A stretch of DNA of 64,000 nucleotides, taken from contig CAVPNY010000020.1 of assembly GCA_963706905.1 (NCBI GenBank), positions 124,001 to 188,000 on the forward strand. The letters are read 5' to 3'. Below, piece after piece: positions 1-8,639 of this stretch. Below the pieces are notes generated by a model, which was given only the letters and a program-made list of their open reading frames with translations, searched no databases and had not been told where the DNA came from. Numbering within the stretch: position 1 is the stretch's first letter; each line of letters opens with the position of its first letter. The translations under genes and the position numbers were made by a program. The DNA is from CAVPNY01 sp963706905 (lineage in GTDB: Bacteria; Chloroflexota; Anaerolineae; Anaerolineales; UBA4823).

Positions 1-1444
1 CGAATCCGTTTTCTTTTAGGTGTGCAACCATCCATTCGAATGCCTGTTGGTCGCTGATCTCGCTGCCTGGCGAGCAGACCGCGGTCGAACCTTCAACCGG
101 ACCAGTCTCCCAACTCAGGTCAACCAGATTGAGTAAGTACCATTTCTGGCAGTAGACCAGAGTGATCTCCCCAAACTGGTAAAAAGGTGGGCCTACTTTA
201 TCATAGTTGACTTCAAACTGGCCCGTCTCGTCTGGCTCTTGGCCTTGTGCGCTGACCCCAATGATAGGTCGCCGATCAAGTTCTCCGGAGATCAGTGACG
301 AACCACGCATCCAATCAGGTTGATCCAGGCCGAGATAATCGAGCAGGGTGGGGGCGATATCCAGGTTTTGAACGTTGGTCTGGATTTTCCCGGCGTGCTG
401 CCCGTTTGGGAAGCGAATCGTTAATGGCACGCGCCTGACCTGGTCCCATTTCTGGCCATGGTCGCTGCCGATGATGAGAATGGTCTCCTCGAGAAAACCT
501 AATCTAGTCAGGGGTTCCACCAGCCTGGCGATGTTCCCATCGAATGCCAGCAGGCTGTCGTCATAAAAATCAACGCTCCATGGCTTCTGAGTATCTATTG
601 ACTGACCGGCCGAGAACTTTTGTTTTGGTGGATTGAAAGTATCGCCGTGGGTGCCCATCAGGTGAACATGCACAAAAACCGGACCATCAGCAGTCTTGAT
701 CTCATGCAGCATCCTTCGCACACGCTGCCGATCTCCAAAGCGTTCTGGCTGGCTGGTTACAAGGTCGTATGGGTTGGTCATCTGCTTGAGAAAGAAAATG
801 TGACGCACCCTGTCGGAAATGCGATTAGCCGCTTCATATGTAAAGTATGCGTAATCGCTTGGCAAGATCTGGCTGGCGGCGGCTAAGAATTGGCTGTCCT
901 TTGCGGTCCGACCATTGGCTTCATCAAAACCATCCAGAAGGTTTAGTTGGTAGGCGTCCAGGAAATACGGCACGGTGAGCTGCACGGTATGGTAGCCGAG
1001 GGTGCTCAGGATAGCCGGCAGATGCTGATAGGCGTCGATGCCTTTTAGGATGTCTGGCGGGTAGAGCAGGCGGGTGTCGGCCGGGTATTTGCCGGTATAG
1101 ATGGAGATCACCGAACCAGCCGTCGGTCCAGCATTGGAGAAGGCATTCTCGGCTACCAGTGCCGATTTAGCCATCTCTTTCAAGTAGGGGGTCGTGTCAC
1201 GCTCATAGCCGTAGACGGACAGGTTTGTTGCATTCACGCCATCGCTGGTGATCAGCAGAATGTTGGGGCGAGGACCGTTGCTGGCGGTTCCAACAACTTG
1301 CGCAATCGAGCCGCCTAATCTGCTGGTTAAGGCAGGTGCAATGAATCCCAGCAGGATCGCACTGATCAATAAGCCAAAAATCCAGACGGGCGCTCTTCTT
1401 CTGTTTCGAAGGCGTTCACTAAGACTCTCCAGCAGGTTGATCAA
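1..1444 (-). CDS. Sulfatase-family enzyme domain (partial, runs off window edge)
   Basis: Alkaline phosphatase/sulfatase-superfamily domain. The reading begins with a hydrophobic helix and reaches 'RPNILLITSDG', the family's first metal-site strand; a Thr (in 'ERDTTPYL') lies where many relatives carry a nucleophile. Further in come 'HLMGTHGD' and, near the visible end, 'IIGSDHGQKWD', the second metal cluster. The C-terminus lies outside the window. The in-frame start available is TTG 1444, but this stretch probably continues the membrane domain encoded at 1419-1871: removing one G from the GGG run at about 1446-1448 would join the frames into an LtaS/EptA-like enzyme with N-terminal helices. 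The active site should face outward. Substrate unknown; polysaccharide or lipid modification is inferred from the neighbouring methyltransferase. Confidence 0.8.
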   Translation of the reverse strand, partial: MINLLESLSERLRNRRRAPVWIFGLLISAILLGFIAPALTSRLGGSIAQVVGTASNGPRPNILLITSDGVNATNLSVYGYERDTTPYLKEMAKSALVAENAFSNAGPTAGSVISIYTGKYPADTRLLYPPDILKGIDAYQHLPAILSTLGYHTVQLTVPYFLDAYQLNLLDGFDEANGRTAKDSQFLAAASQILPSDYAYFTYEAANRISDRVRHIFFLKQMTNPYDLVTSQPERFGDRQRVRRMLHEIKTADGPVFVHVHLMGTHGDTFNPPKQKFSAGQSIDTQKPWSVDFYDDSLLAFDGNIARLVEPLTRLGFLEETILIIGSDHGQKWDQVRRVPLTIRFPNGQHAGKIQTNVQNLDIAPTLLDYLGLDQPDWMRGSSLISGELDRRPIIGVSAQGQEPDETGQFEVNYDKVGPPFYQFGEITLVYCQKWYLLNLVDLSWETGPVEGSTAVCSPGSEISDQQAFEWMVAHLKENGF

Positions 1445-1871
1445 CCCGCGATAGCACAGCTATCAAGACCAGGATAAATCCCAGACTGTACAGGAAGCGG
1501 CTCAAGCCAGAGGTTGAGACGATCCCGAATTTAAACAAGGTGTAGGTGAAATTATCCACCAGGATCAGTATCAGAGCGGCGCAGATAGCGGCAGGCACCA
1601 GCGCCCCCAGCTTGATCAATGGGCTGGGATCCTCCCTGAAGCGCGGCAGCCAGCCCAGGATTGTCAGGGGCAGCAATAGCATAAAGCCCAGGCAGGCTAG
1701 CAGCGCACTGGCGAAGGTGAAAACCAGTACCTGTTGGGAGAAGGGTGTTGTGGTCATATAGGACAGCCTGGTGATGGTAAACAGCCATTCCATAAACATA
1801 TACAGGGCTGCTGCCAGGAAAGTGACCAGGAACAAGCTGCTCCAGGTGAGGGTTGATTTACGGACAGACAT
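1419..1871 (-). CDS. Multi-helix membrane domain, probably the N-terminus of the downstream sulfatase
   Basis: About 150 residues with four to five hydrophobic helices, starting 'MSVRKSTLTW'. I prefer the start at 1871 over 1928 because the extra N-terminal residues are polar and unlike a membrane protein. The frame closes with TAG at 1419, about 25 bases into the sulfatase reading. The last helix ends '...LIAVLSR'; in the sulfatase frame the text continues 'LINLLESLSERLR', a natural continuation. I infer one gene of about 620 or more residues interrupted by one inserted base. The alternative is two translationally coupled proteins with a short overlap. Confidence 0.7.
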   Translation of the reverse strand: MSVRKSTLTWSSLFLVTFLAAALYMFMEWLFTITRLSYMTTTPFSQQVLVFTFASALLACLGFMLLLPLTILGWLPRFREDPSPLIKLGALVPAAICAALILILVDNFTYTLFKFGIVSTSGLSRFLYSLGFILVLIAVLSRVDQPAGES

Positions 1872-1948
1872 TGTTCTAGATTTTGTCCAACTTATTAAAG
1901 CGTGAATTGAATTGCGATTCCTTAGCAATTCTATAAATATGATGAATC

Positions 1949-3343
1949 CTAGTCTTTTCTTTCGAACAAGAAGAGTGTGCGCTGGCTGCCTGGGATTGGA
2001 GTTATCTGGCGCAGCGTGTAGTCATTGGCGAAGGCCTGAGTAAATCCCTCCAGGGTATATCTGGGGAAGATATCCTCACGCGAGGCGAGCAGTTTTTGCA
2101 CCTGGCTGTCTTCCTTGGGGACGAACTCGATGATCAGGTGTGGTCCGAGGCTGGCCATCCAATGGGAGATATCTTCCAGGGGCAAGTTGTTCGAAATTGC
2201 CAGATGGTGGATCAGGGCCAGGGCCAATACCAGGTCAGCCGTACCACGCTGGGTGAAGGAGTGGCGCTCCTGGTTGTCCCAGCCAATCGCTGGCGAGGGG
2301 TTGGTCAGGTCGATCACGAGCGGGAGCACATTTCTTGTTTTGGTGCGTTTGCATTCCTGGTAGTTGAGCTCGACTGCACCAGGGTCGAGATCGGTGGAGA
2401 TTACGAGGCAGCCTGCCATATCCGATGCCAGGCGGCTGAAGAGGCCCGTATTAGCGCCTAGATCAAGAATACGCCCGGGTCGAATATCGTGTAGCCAATC
2501 ACTGACCGATTGTTTTTTGTTTTCGAGAGCCTCTGCAGTGTAGTTTGTGGCGTCATAATATTCAGCCCAGGCGGTTCCACCGGGTTTCCAGGCCAGTTTC
2601 TTCACCGTGCTGACCAGGCTGTCAATCAACCCGGTCATCGCGGTTGGGGAAAATTGCGGTTTTTTCCCCGAGCCGCTGGTAACTCTTCCCGCATAGCGCT
2701 GTTGAGCCATGGCATGAGTGTGGAGATGGGTCAGGATGCCAAAGTTCAGACGCGAGCGGCGTGGGAGCAGCTTGCTCGCCAAATCTAAGGGGATGCCGTC
2801 CAGGTAAATTTGCATCAGCCGGGCGACTCGGATATCTGTGTAACTCATCAAAGCCAGCGGGGCCAGGAAGTGCTGGCAGAACTGGCGATAAGCGATCCAG
2901 GGATCTCCAGCATGGTATTCAGCGAAGCTGAGCGTATCGATCAGGATAGGTCTGCCATCTAAGAACTGGATATTATAAGAGCTGGCGTCCTTCAGAACCA
3001 TGCCGGCCTGGAGCGCGGCGCGCTGAATTTCCAGCGTTCGCAGGGCGGCGTCTTTCAATTGAGAAAAACACCATTCATAGGGATATGAAATAAATGGAAT
3101 ACCCTCGGGCTGGATGACTTTGAAGGCAATCTCGGAGACAGGCGGTTGGACCGCAGTTTCTGTGTGCGGAATGAGCAGCTTCTTCTCAACCAGGCGTTGG
3201 TATAACCCGGACGATATCAGCCGGTCATAGTCGGGCTGATAGACCAGGTTTACCTGGCGGTATAGCAGACCATCCTGCTGGAATAAAAAGCCGCTGGGGT
3301 CACGGAAAGAGGCAGGATGCCTCTGGCTTGCTTTACTATCCAC
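1949..3343 (-). CDS. NoeA-like protein: kinase-like N-terminal region plus SAM-dependent methyltransferase
   Basis: The C-terminal half carries a class I SAM-binding motif, 'RILDLGANTGLFSRLA', followed by an acidic strand end ('VISTDLDPGAVE') and 'ADLVLALALIHHLAI'. The N-terminal part has a small kinase-fold signature, 'LKDASSYNIQFLDGRPILID', resembling the catalytic-loop and metal-site region of lipopolysaccharide-kinase-like proteins. This two-part layout is seen in nodulation-protein-NoeA-like methyltransferases. I take GTG 3343, which overlaps the upstream stop by a few bases; TTG 3394 is the longer alternative and would overlap it by about 60 bases. It lies in one operon with the small membrane protein (3336-3503) and the sulfatase, suggesting surface-glycan or lipid modification. 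Substrate unknown. Confidence 0.75.
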   Translation of the reverse strand: MDSKASQRHPASFRDPSGFLFQQDGLLYRQVNLVYQPDYDRLISSGLYQRLVEKKLLIPHTETAVQPPVSEIAFKVIQPEGIPFISYPYEWCFSQLKDAALRTLEIQRAALQAGMVLKDASSYNIQFLDGRPILIDTLSFAEYHAGDPWIAYRQFCQHFLAPLALMSYTDIRVARLMQIYLDGIPLDLASKLLPRRSRLNFGILTHLHTHAMAQQRYAGRVTSGSGKKPQFSPTAMTGLIDSLVSTVKKLAWKPGGTAWAEYYDATNYTAEALENKKQSVSDWLHDIRPGRILDLGANTGLFSRLASDMAGCLVISTDLDPGAVELNYQECKRTKTRNVLPLVIDLTNPSPAIGWDNQERHSFTQRGTADLVLALALIHHLAISNNLPLEDISHWMASLGPHLIIEFVPKEDSQVQKLLASREDIFPRYTLEGFTQAFANDYTLRQITPIPGSQRTLFLFERKD

Positions 3344-3503
3344 GGATGTTGTCTTCTTCTGTATCAGCTGCAGCTTCTGAATTGCCTTTGCCAAACAGGT
3401 TCTTTATTTTTCCCCAAAATAAGCGAAAGAATACTGCCAAGCTGAGCAGTACGCCGAGCAAAATCTGCAGAATGACGCTTCCTGAACCGGGATCAAGATA
3501 CAT
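3336..3503 (-). CDS. Small single-helix membrane protein (YLDPGSGS type)
   Basis: 55 residues beginning 'MYLDPGSGS', then one hydrophobic helix 'VILQILLGVLLSLAVFF', a basic stretch 'RLFWGKIKNLFGKG' and an acidic tail. Small proteins with this LDPG[ST]GS start are familiar beside surface-polysaccharide and sulfatase/methyltransferase genes; their job is unknown. The start at 3503 has an AAGGAG box (3512-3517) with 8-base spacing; ATG 3509 sits too close to it. It is the first gene of the operon reading toward position 1 and slightly overlaps the methyltransferase gene, consistent with translational coupling. Confidence 0.7.
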   Translation of the reverse strand: MYLDPGSGSVILQILLGVLLSLAVFFRLFWGKIKNLFGKGNSEAAADTEEDNIRG

Positions 3504-3700
3504 AGACATAACTCCTTTGTGGGCTGGGCTGGTCAATATCCCATCCCATCCGAATCAACACCAATATGACCTATTCTTGAGTTCACGTGGTTTAAGTCAA
3601 AGTTTTATTATACCAGGAGAGATTTACACCTTTTCAGGAACCTGGTGGACGGGATATCCAGTTGTAATGTACTTTCAATGTGCAAAGCGCCTGGTTTTGT

Positions 3701-3708
3701 TATAGAAT
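3701..3708 (+). promoter_or_regulatory. -10-like element of a possible leaderless promoter
   Basis: TATAGAAT lies 6 bases before ATG 3715 (TAGAAT at 3703-3708). No Shine-Dalgarno fits in the gap, so transcription probably starts at or next to the start codon. No convincing -35 element is seen. Confidence 0.4.
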
Positions 3709-3714
3709 TATCCC

Positions 3715-4500
3715 ATGCCCCAACCAACTGAAAATTACCGTGTGATTCCCTTTCCAGCCGCCCGCAAGGTGATTGTGGACGCCGGTCGGATGGGCGCCCG
3801 GCGTCCGCTGATTCACGGCCTGCTCGAGCTGGATGTGGCTGTGCCGCGGGCGTTCATGCGCGAGCATAAAGCCCGTACCGGCGAAAGGCTGTCTTTTACT
3901 GGATACATCGTGAAGTGCCTGGCGCAGGCCATCCAGACTGACCCGTCGGTACAGGCCTTGCGGGACTGGCGTAACCGGCTGGTGATCTTCGAGGATGTTG
4001 ATGTAGTGACGATGATCGAGACGGAGGTTGGCGGCGTTGCGCTGACACATGTGATCCGCGGGGCAGATCACAAATCCTTCCGCCAGATACACGAAGAGAT
4101 TCGTTCCGTGCAGGCCCGGCCGAGGAGCAGCGCTCAGTCAGGCGGGCTGGTTAAACTGGCTCAGAGGCTACCTGGATTCGTAAGGCGTGGTTATTACTGG
4201 GCTTTGCGCCAGAACCCTCACAGGTTCAGGCAAATTGCCGGGACAACCATCGTTACTTCGGTAGGAATGTTTGGCAATGGCAGTGGCTGGGGGTTTGGTT
4301 TTCTACCGCTGCACAATCTGGGGCTGACGGTAGGCGGGATAGCAGAGAAACCCGGGGTTGTGGATGGCCGAATCGAGATCCGCGAGTATCTAGATCTGAC
4401 AGTCAGCTTTGATCATGACATCGTCGATGGCGCCCCAGCCGCGCGCTTCGCCCAGCGACTCAAACTGCTCATCGAGAGTGGTGAGGTGCTCAGAAGTTAG
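3715..4500 (+). CDS. Stand-alone 2-oxoacid dehydrogenase E2-type acyltransferase catalytic domain
   Basis: 261 residues matching the catalytic domain of lipoamide acyltransferases (the E2 component of pyruvate/2-oxoglutarate dehydrogenases) without lipoyl or subunit-binding domains. The signature 'DHDIVDGAPAARFAQRL' near the C-terminus corresponds to the DHRVVDG active-site motif (His and Asp present), and 'GFGFLPLHNLGLTVGGI' corresponds to the substrate-channel strand. There is no E1 or E3 gene nearby, so it probably does not serve a classical dehydrogenase complex; CoA-dependent acyl transfer to another acceptor is possible. The gene appears leaderless (see 3701-3708). Monocistronic, followed by decayed sequence. 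Confidence 0.8.
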   Translation: MPQPTENYRVIPFPAARKVIVDAGRMGARRPLIHGLLELDVAVPRAFMREHKARTGERLSFTGYIVKCLAQAIQTDPSVQALRDWRNRLVIFEDVDVVTMIETEVGGVALTHVIRGADHKSFRQIHEEIRSVQARPRSSAQSGGLVKLAQRLPGFVRRGYYWALRQNPHRFRQIAGTTIVTSVGMFGNGSGWGFGFLPLHNLGLTVGGIAEKPGVVDGRIEIREYLDLTVSFDHDIVDGAPAARFAQRLKLLIESGEVLRS

Positions 4501-4527
4501 CGGTTGAACTTATTCCCCCTGGCCAAA

Positions 4528-4610
4528 TCAATGAGCAATCTCGTCCCACAGCTCGATGCTGAAACCGTCGAGTTGATCGCCATTGTAGATCACGATCTGA
4601 AAATTGCACG
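4528..4610 (-). pseudogene. C-terminal remnant resembling an amino-acid-type solute-binding protein
   Basis: A short open stretch reads '...FQIVIYNGDQLDGFSIELWD' and then EIAH, followed by TGA at 4528-4530. The run 'G.L.GFSI.LWDEIA' is typical of the beginning of family 3 periplasmic solute-binding domains, so an internal fragment seems to survive next to a premature stop. No flanking homologous sequence could be followed. Very short; tentative. Confidence 0.35.
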
Positions 4611-4752
4611 TTCCAGCCCTGCAAGATACAAAGGATTGGTTTAAATTTCATATTCAATTAGTGGGAAAGTAAGAAGGTTGGAACCGGTTTGGGCTGGCTG
4701 GTGTAATTGGGTTGATCAACTTAATCAGTGCACAATAAGGAGAAATTCAGCC

Positions 4753-5272
4753 ATGAGATATAAACGATTATTCCTATTGCCTTTGATGGCCTTGACGATG
4801 CTAGCGACAGGCCTGGCGCAGGCATAGGGGCCGCCAGATCGGGTGACGATCAGCAGCCCAAACCTCCCCCAAGAAACCACCCTGGACGACCAGGCTTTGA
4901 TTAGGCCTTTGGGGATGGTAATGCTGGAAGACGTGACAAACGAGGTTGAGGACCCATTCGGTGTAGAAGGTATCGGCGCGCATTTCCAAAGCCGCTAGGC
5001 AGGGAACCTACCGGTTGCCACTGGGAGCTTACCTGATTACACGTTTCTATAAAAATGGGACACGTTACACCCCATTTGACCAGGTGATCTATTTCCGCGG
5101 GGATGGTAAGCGGGATGACGTTGTGCTATACGTGGGGATTGTCAACGGTTGGGGACCTTACGATGGGCATTGGTATTACCCAACGCCTCAAGGCGCGGTT
5201 GCTTTCGAGAACGCGCTGGATCGGTCGAATCCAGTGATATATTATTGGCGCTGGAAGGTGGAGTGGAACTAA
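4753..5272 (+). pseudogene. Disrupted exported protein (signal peptide, in-frame stop, frameshift)
   Basis: ATG 4753 follows an AAGGAG box (4737-4742) and encodes a clean signal peptide, 'MRYKRLFLLPLMALTMLATG', ending GLAQA; it then meets TAG at 4825-4827. The same frame stays open and protein-like to about 4996, where a TAG appears after 'GIGAHFQSR'. Shifting by one base there restores 'QGTYRLPLGAYLITRFYKNG' and a continuous reading to the stop at 5270-5272, ending '...YYWRWKVEWN'. The intact product would be a secreted protein of about 170 residues. I do not recognise the family. Two lesions in one short gene favour real decay. Confidence 0.6.
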
Positions 5273-5322
5273 TCTCTGCCAATTTCCCGCGGACCTGGAT
5301 CGGCAAAAATCAATTTAAACAG

Positions 5323-5362
5323 CCAACTTCCCGCAGATATTTACTTGCGGGAAGTTGGTTTA
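5323..5362 (+). terminator. Rho-independent terminator hairpin
   Basis: A perfect 13-bp inverted repeat (5323-5335 with 5346-5358) has a 10-base loop and is followed by TTTAGG. It lies 50 bases after the disrupted exported-protein gene. Confidence 0.6.
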
Positions 5363-5646
5363 GGAAAAAAGAAGTCATTTTAATTACTAATAAATTCGCA
5401 GAGGGAGTATACTGGGGGGATTAATATTCCCGGCCTTCCATTCTGGTTTGGCGTGTAACATGCTCCTCTTCCTGTCGTTAAGCATAGTGGGGCATGCGTA
5501 TGAATTCTCGATTTATTGCACACTCGGGGGCGTCACAATTACCTGAGTCTTTGCTTGTCCACCCGGAAGTGAACGCTGATCTGGACGCGAAACCAGTCCA
5601 GGTCAGGTTCCCTATGCGGGTGAGAAATACCCTGGAGGATAAGCGC

Positions 5647-6645
5647 TTGATCATTTCTCGGACTCCATTAAGGATCAGCTTTGCGGGCGGCGGCAGTGAT
5701 CTGCCAGCTTTTTACCGCAATGAGCCGGGTGCTGTGCTGAGCACCGCCATCAATAAATACATCTATATTACTGTTAACAAAAAATTTGACGACAAAATCC
5801 GGGCTTCCTACTCAGTAACTGAAATCGTCGATAGCGTTGATGATCTGAAGCATGAATTGATCCGCGAGGCGCTACGGCTGGTTATTCCGCCTTGTGGGAT
5901 TGAGATCACCTCTATCTCGGATATCCCCTCCTCGGGCACCGGCTTGGGTTCTTCCAGCACCTACACCGTGGGATTACTTAATTCGCTTTATGCACACGTG
6001 GGACAATCGGTGGGGGCGGAACGCCTGGCACGCGAGTCTTGCGATATCGAGATTGAGCGCTGCGGGAAGCCAATCGGCAAACAAGATCAGTACATCGCAG
6101 CCTACGGCGGTTTACAGTATATGCGCTTCAACCCGGACGAGAGTGTGTTTGTGGACCCGGTGATCTGTACCCCGGAAACGAAGCAACGCCTGCAAAACAG
6201 CCTGGTGATGCTGTATACCGGATTGACCCGGTCTGCCGATAATATTCTACGAGAACAAAGTGAAAACACTGTCAATGAGCGCGCCAACCGGCGCACGCTG
6301 CGGCGCATGGCGCGCCTGGCCGGCGAGCTGCGCGACGCGCTGACCGTAAACGACTTGGATGGATTTGGAGAGGTGCTGCACGAGGGTTGGATGGAAAAGA
6401 AGAAGCTGGCTTCGGGGATCACCAACCCGGAGATTGATGAGTGGTATGAGATAGCCCGCCGGAACGGGGCAATTGGGGGTAAGCTGCTGGGGGCAGGTGG
6501 GGGCGGCTTCCTTTTGCTGTACGCTCATCCAGAGCGCTTCCCAGATATCCTGCGGTCACTGCCATATCTCCTTCCGATCCCAGTGCACATGGAACCACAG
6601 GGAAGCAAGATTATTTATGTAGAAGAGAGTGGCATGTGTGAATGA
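5647..6645 (+). CDS. GHMP-family sugar kinase, D-glycero-D-manno-heptose 7-phosphate kinase-like
   Basis: ATP-dependent kinase of the GHMP fold. From TTG 5647 the protein begins 'IISRTPLRISFAGGGSDLP', the exact N-terminal signature of HddA-like kinases. The ATP loop 'SSGTGLGSSSTYTVGLL' and the C-terminal 'GGKLLGAGGGGFLLLY' are both intact. TTG 5647 has a GGAGG box at 5634-5638 with 8-base spacing, so I prefer it to ATG 5494, which would add 51 residues without family likeness. Length (332 residues) suits the family. It probably phosphorylates a heptose phosphate or related sugar for a nucleotide-activated surface sugar; no partner epimerase or nucleotidyltransferase is visible. A strong terminator follows. 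Confidence 0.85.
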   Translation: MIISRTPLRISFAGGGSDLPAFYRNEPGAVLSTAINKYIYITVNKKFDDKIRASYSVTEIVDSVDDLKHELIREALRLVIPPCGIEITSISDIPSSGTGLGSSSTYTVGLLNSLYAHVGQSVGAERLARESCDIEIERCGKPIGKQDQYIAAYGGLQYMRFNPDESVFVDPVICTPETKQRLQNSLVMLYTGLTRSADNILREQSENTVNERANRRTLRRMARLAGELRDALTVNDLDGFGEVLHEGWMEKKKLASGITNPEIDEWYEIARRNGAIGGKLLGAGGGGFLLLYAHPERFPDILRSLPYLLPIPVHMEPQGSKIIYVEESGMCE

Positions 6646-6655
6646 TCTTACCTAT

Positions 6656-6706
6656 AACCCCCCTCTCCTGGTGATCGCATTCGTTTCCAGGAGAGGGGGG
6701 TTTTTG
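6656..6706. terminator. Strong bidirectional terminator
   Basis: A 16-bp perfect stem (6656-6671 with 6687-6702) ends in a T run on the plus strand (TTTTTTT, 6701-6705 region). It separates the convergent sugar kinase and cytochrome genes. Confidence 0.85.
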
Positions 6707-6795
6707 ATTCAGATAAGCAGGCATCTAATTCTTTTTTAGACAACTTGAAGATCCAGACTTTCAACAACAATCTATCTTTGCACCGAATTCACCAG

Positions 6796-8091
6796 TTAGT
6801 GAATTTCACCATCGGGTTGGGTAAGATGACAGACGACGCACTCTTGCAGCGTTCCGGCATGGCCCTGTAAGGCTATAAATTTGAGGGCGTCACGCGGCTC
6901 GCGGCTCTCTGCAATAGCGTGGGTAGAGTCGTGGCAGGCCTCGCAGTAAACGCCTCCATGGCCTTTTGAGAAGCGGAAGAGTGGCTGATCCTGGGCGTAT
7001 TCGGGTTCCAGGTGGCAGGAATCGCAGCGCGGTTCGTTTAACCAGGGGTTAGGATTCTCTTTGACCACCTCCATCCCCCCGTGACAATCGATGCAGTCCA
7101 TACCATAATCTTGTGACATGACATCGCGCAGGCATTGTGTTTGCGGGCCGGGGTGACAGTTATAACAGCCGTCCAGCGAGTCGGGGACTTCACCAGAGTG
7201 CTTCTCATGCATGGCATTGGACAAGCTCGGGATGCCAGCCACGCCGGCAGCCCCCAGGGCATTGGAAGCGTGGCACTCGGCACACAGGATCGGGCGGCGA
7301 TCCATCAAGGCGCCTTCATGACCGGGGGGATATTCATTCATGTTCTCTTGATCATGCAGGGTTAGGATATTGGTCTCAACGCGGCCAGTAGCAATATCCT
7401 CGACACCGCCATCGAAATGGCAGTAGTCGCAGTGCATCTCGGTGGAGACGGGAGCAACCACCGGTAGACTGGCCAGGATAGCGCTTTGGGAGTCCTTGAC
7501 GACCATTTCAGCAAGTTGATAAGGTTGAGGGTTAGATAAGTCTCCGTCGTCAAACTCTGTCAAGGGGATACCCTCAGCAATGAAAAAATCGCCCTGGGGG
7601 TCCATCTCGCCAGACAAGCCCTTGCCGGTCAGACCGATATCCAGCGGTAAGTCCACGCCGAACAACTGTACATCATAGTCCCAGAAGTTGGATTTACCGA
7701 CAGAATATGTGTTGTCAGGGAAGGAATACTCCACGGTCAATCCAGCGGTGACGATTTCGGGTGGATCGCCGCGGTGAATCACCTGCGCCCTTAAGGTATT
7801 GAATGGGGGAAGTACAGCCAGGTCCTGAAAATCACGGTTATAACAGTGCATGCCCAGGTCGTTCCAGCCCAGGAGAACATATTCGCCCAGGGCGGGAGGT
7901 TCGGTGGGTGTGGGGGTAGGTTGAAGGAGACCGGATCTGAGCATTAATGGCAGAAAGGCATCGGTGCTGAGCGATAGCGGAGCAAGGTAACCACCTGCTG
8001 CCCCTCCAGCGAACGTGAATAGGGCTAACAACACAGTGATAACGCCCAGACAGACGATGAGAGCGCGCCTAGATCGTTTGGATTTAAACAT
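6796..8091 (-). CDS. Exported seven-heme c-type cytochrome
   Basis: 431 residues. An N-terminal signal or anchor helix (about residues 10-30) is followed by a Pro/Thr linker. Seven CxxCH motifs are visible in order: CDYCH, CAECH, CYNCH, CIDCH, CDSCH, CEACH, CVVCH, all in the C-terminal half. The N-terminal half includes 'LGWNDLGMHCYNRDF', a conserved block I associate with a family of multiheme proteins of unknown reaction. It should act outside the membrane in electron transfer. The start has an AAGGAGG box 6 bases upstream. No quinol oxidase, reductase or cytochrome maturation gene is nearby, so donor and acceptor are unknown. Confidence 0.85.
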   Translation of the reverse strand: MFKSKRSRRALIVCLGVITVLLALFTFAGGAAGGYLAPLSLSTDAFLPLMLRSGLLQPTPTPTEPPALGEYVLLGWNDLGMHCYNRDFQDLAVLPPFNTLRAQVIHRGDPPEIVTAGLTVEYSFPDNTYSVGKSNFWDYDVQLFGVDLPLDIGLTGKGLSGEMDPQGDFFIAEGIPLTEFDDGDLSNPQPYQLAEMVVKDSQSAILASLPVVAPVSTEMHCDYCHFDGGVEDIATGRVETNILTLHDQENMNEYPPGHEGALMDRRPILCAECHASNALGAAGVAGIPSLSNAMHEKHSGEVPDSLDGCYNCHPGPQTQCLRDVMSQDYGMDCIDCHGGMEVVKENPNPWLNEPRCDSCHLEPEYAQDQPLFRFSKGHGGVYCEACHDSTHAIAESREPRDALKFIALQGHAGTLQECVVCHLTQPDGEIH

Positions 8092-8430
8092 GGCTGTCCT
8101 CCTTTATTGGTTAATACAGCTGTTGATGGTAGATGTTGTTCTACCGCGATTGTCCGAAAAGTTCGAAGTAATACGGTAACAATTAATAGTATGACGCAAT
8201 AATGGGTCAAATGCGACATTTTTCTAATCTTTTTCACCAATCTCAAACTATTGCCCTAAAACACGCAGTGATTTGTCGCTTTTCACCGTTAGTAGGCAAG
8301 GAAATGATCTCATTCGCAGATCACGGCTAGCTTACAAATAGGGCAACCAGCTGTTAGCGCCTAAGATCCTATGTCCACATCTGGGATACCTGGTTAACTG
8401 GTATGCAGCCTAAGATTCCTGACAAAGACC

Positions 8431-8459
8431 TTGCAAAAAAGATAAATTCATGCGATAAT
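8431..8459 (+). promoter_or_regulatory. Sigma-70-type promoter of a possible short RNA
   Basis: TTGCAA (8431-8436) and GATAAT (8454-8459) are separated by 17 bases. The expected start near 8466 lies just before a terminator at 8478-8524, so the transcript would be only about 60 nt and carries no credible protein. See the findings. Confidence 0.4.
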
Positions 8460-8477
8460 GATTATGCCCCACTAGGC

Positions 8478-8524
8478 CCCCTCTGCGGTGGTTGCCCCCC
8501 CCAACCATGCAGAGGGGTTTTTTT
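8478..8524 (+). terminator. Rho-independent terminator on the plus strand
   Basis: CCCCTCTGC (8478-8486) pairs with GCAGAGGGG (8509-8517); the inner GGTTG/CAACC extends the hairpin, and seven T follow (8518-8524). No plus-strand gene precedes it, which is why the promoter at 8431 is of interest. Confidence 0.7.
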
Positions 8525-8639
8525 ATTCGTAATTATGAAATATGTATTGATTAATCTAACAAATTGTAAATTAGAATTTCTAATATTATCTCGCTCCGGG
8601 GCTGTAACAAATAAGAAAGATCAGCGTTTTCTATATTAG

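Noticed and set aside
8403..8639. 78-codon frame containing 'CGGCPPQPC'
   Set aside because: Its cysteine-rich part is the terminator hairpin itself; no ribosome site and no family likeness.
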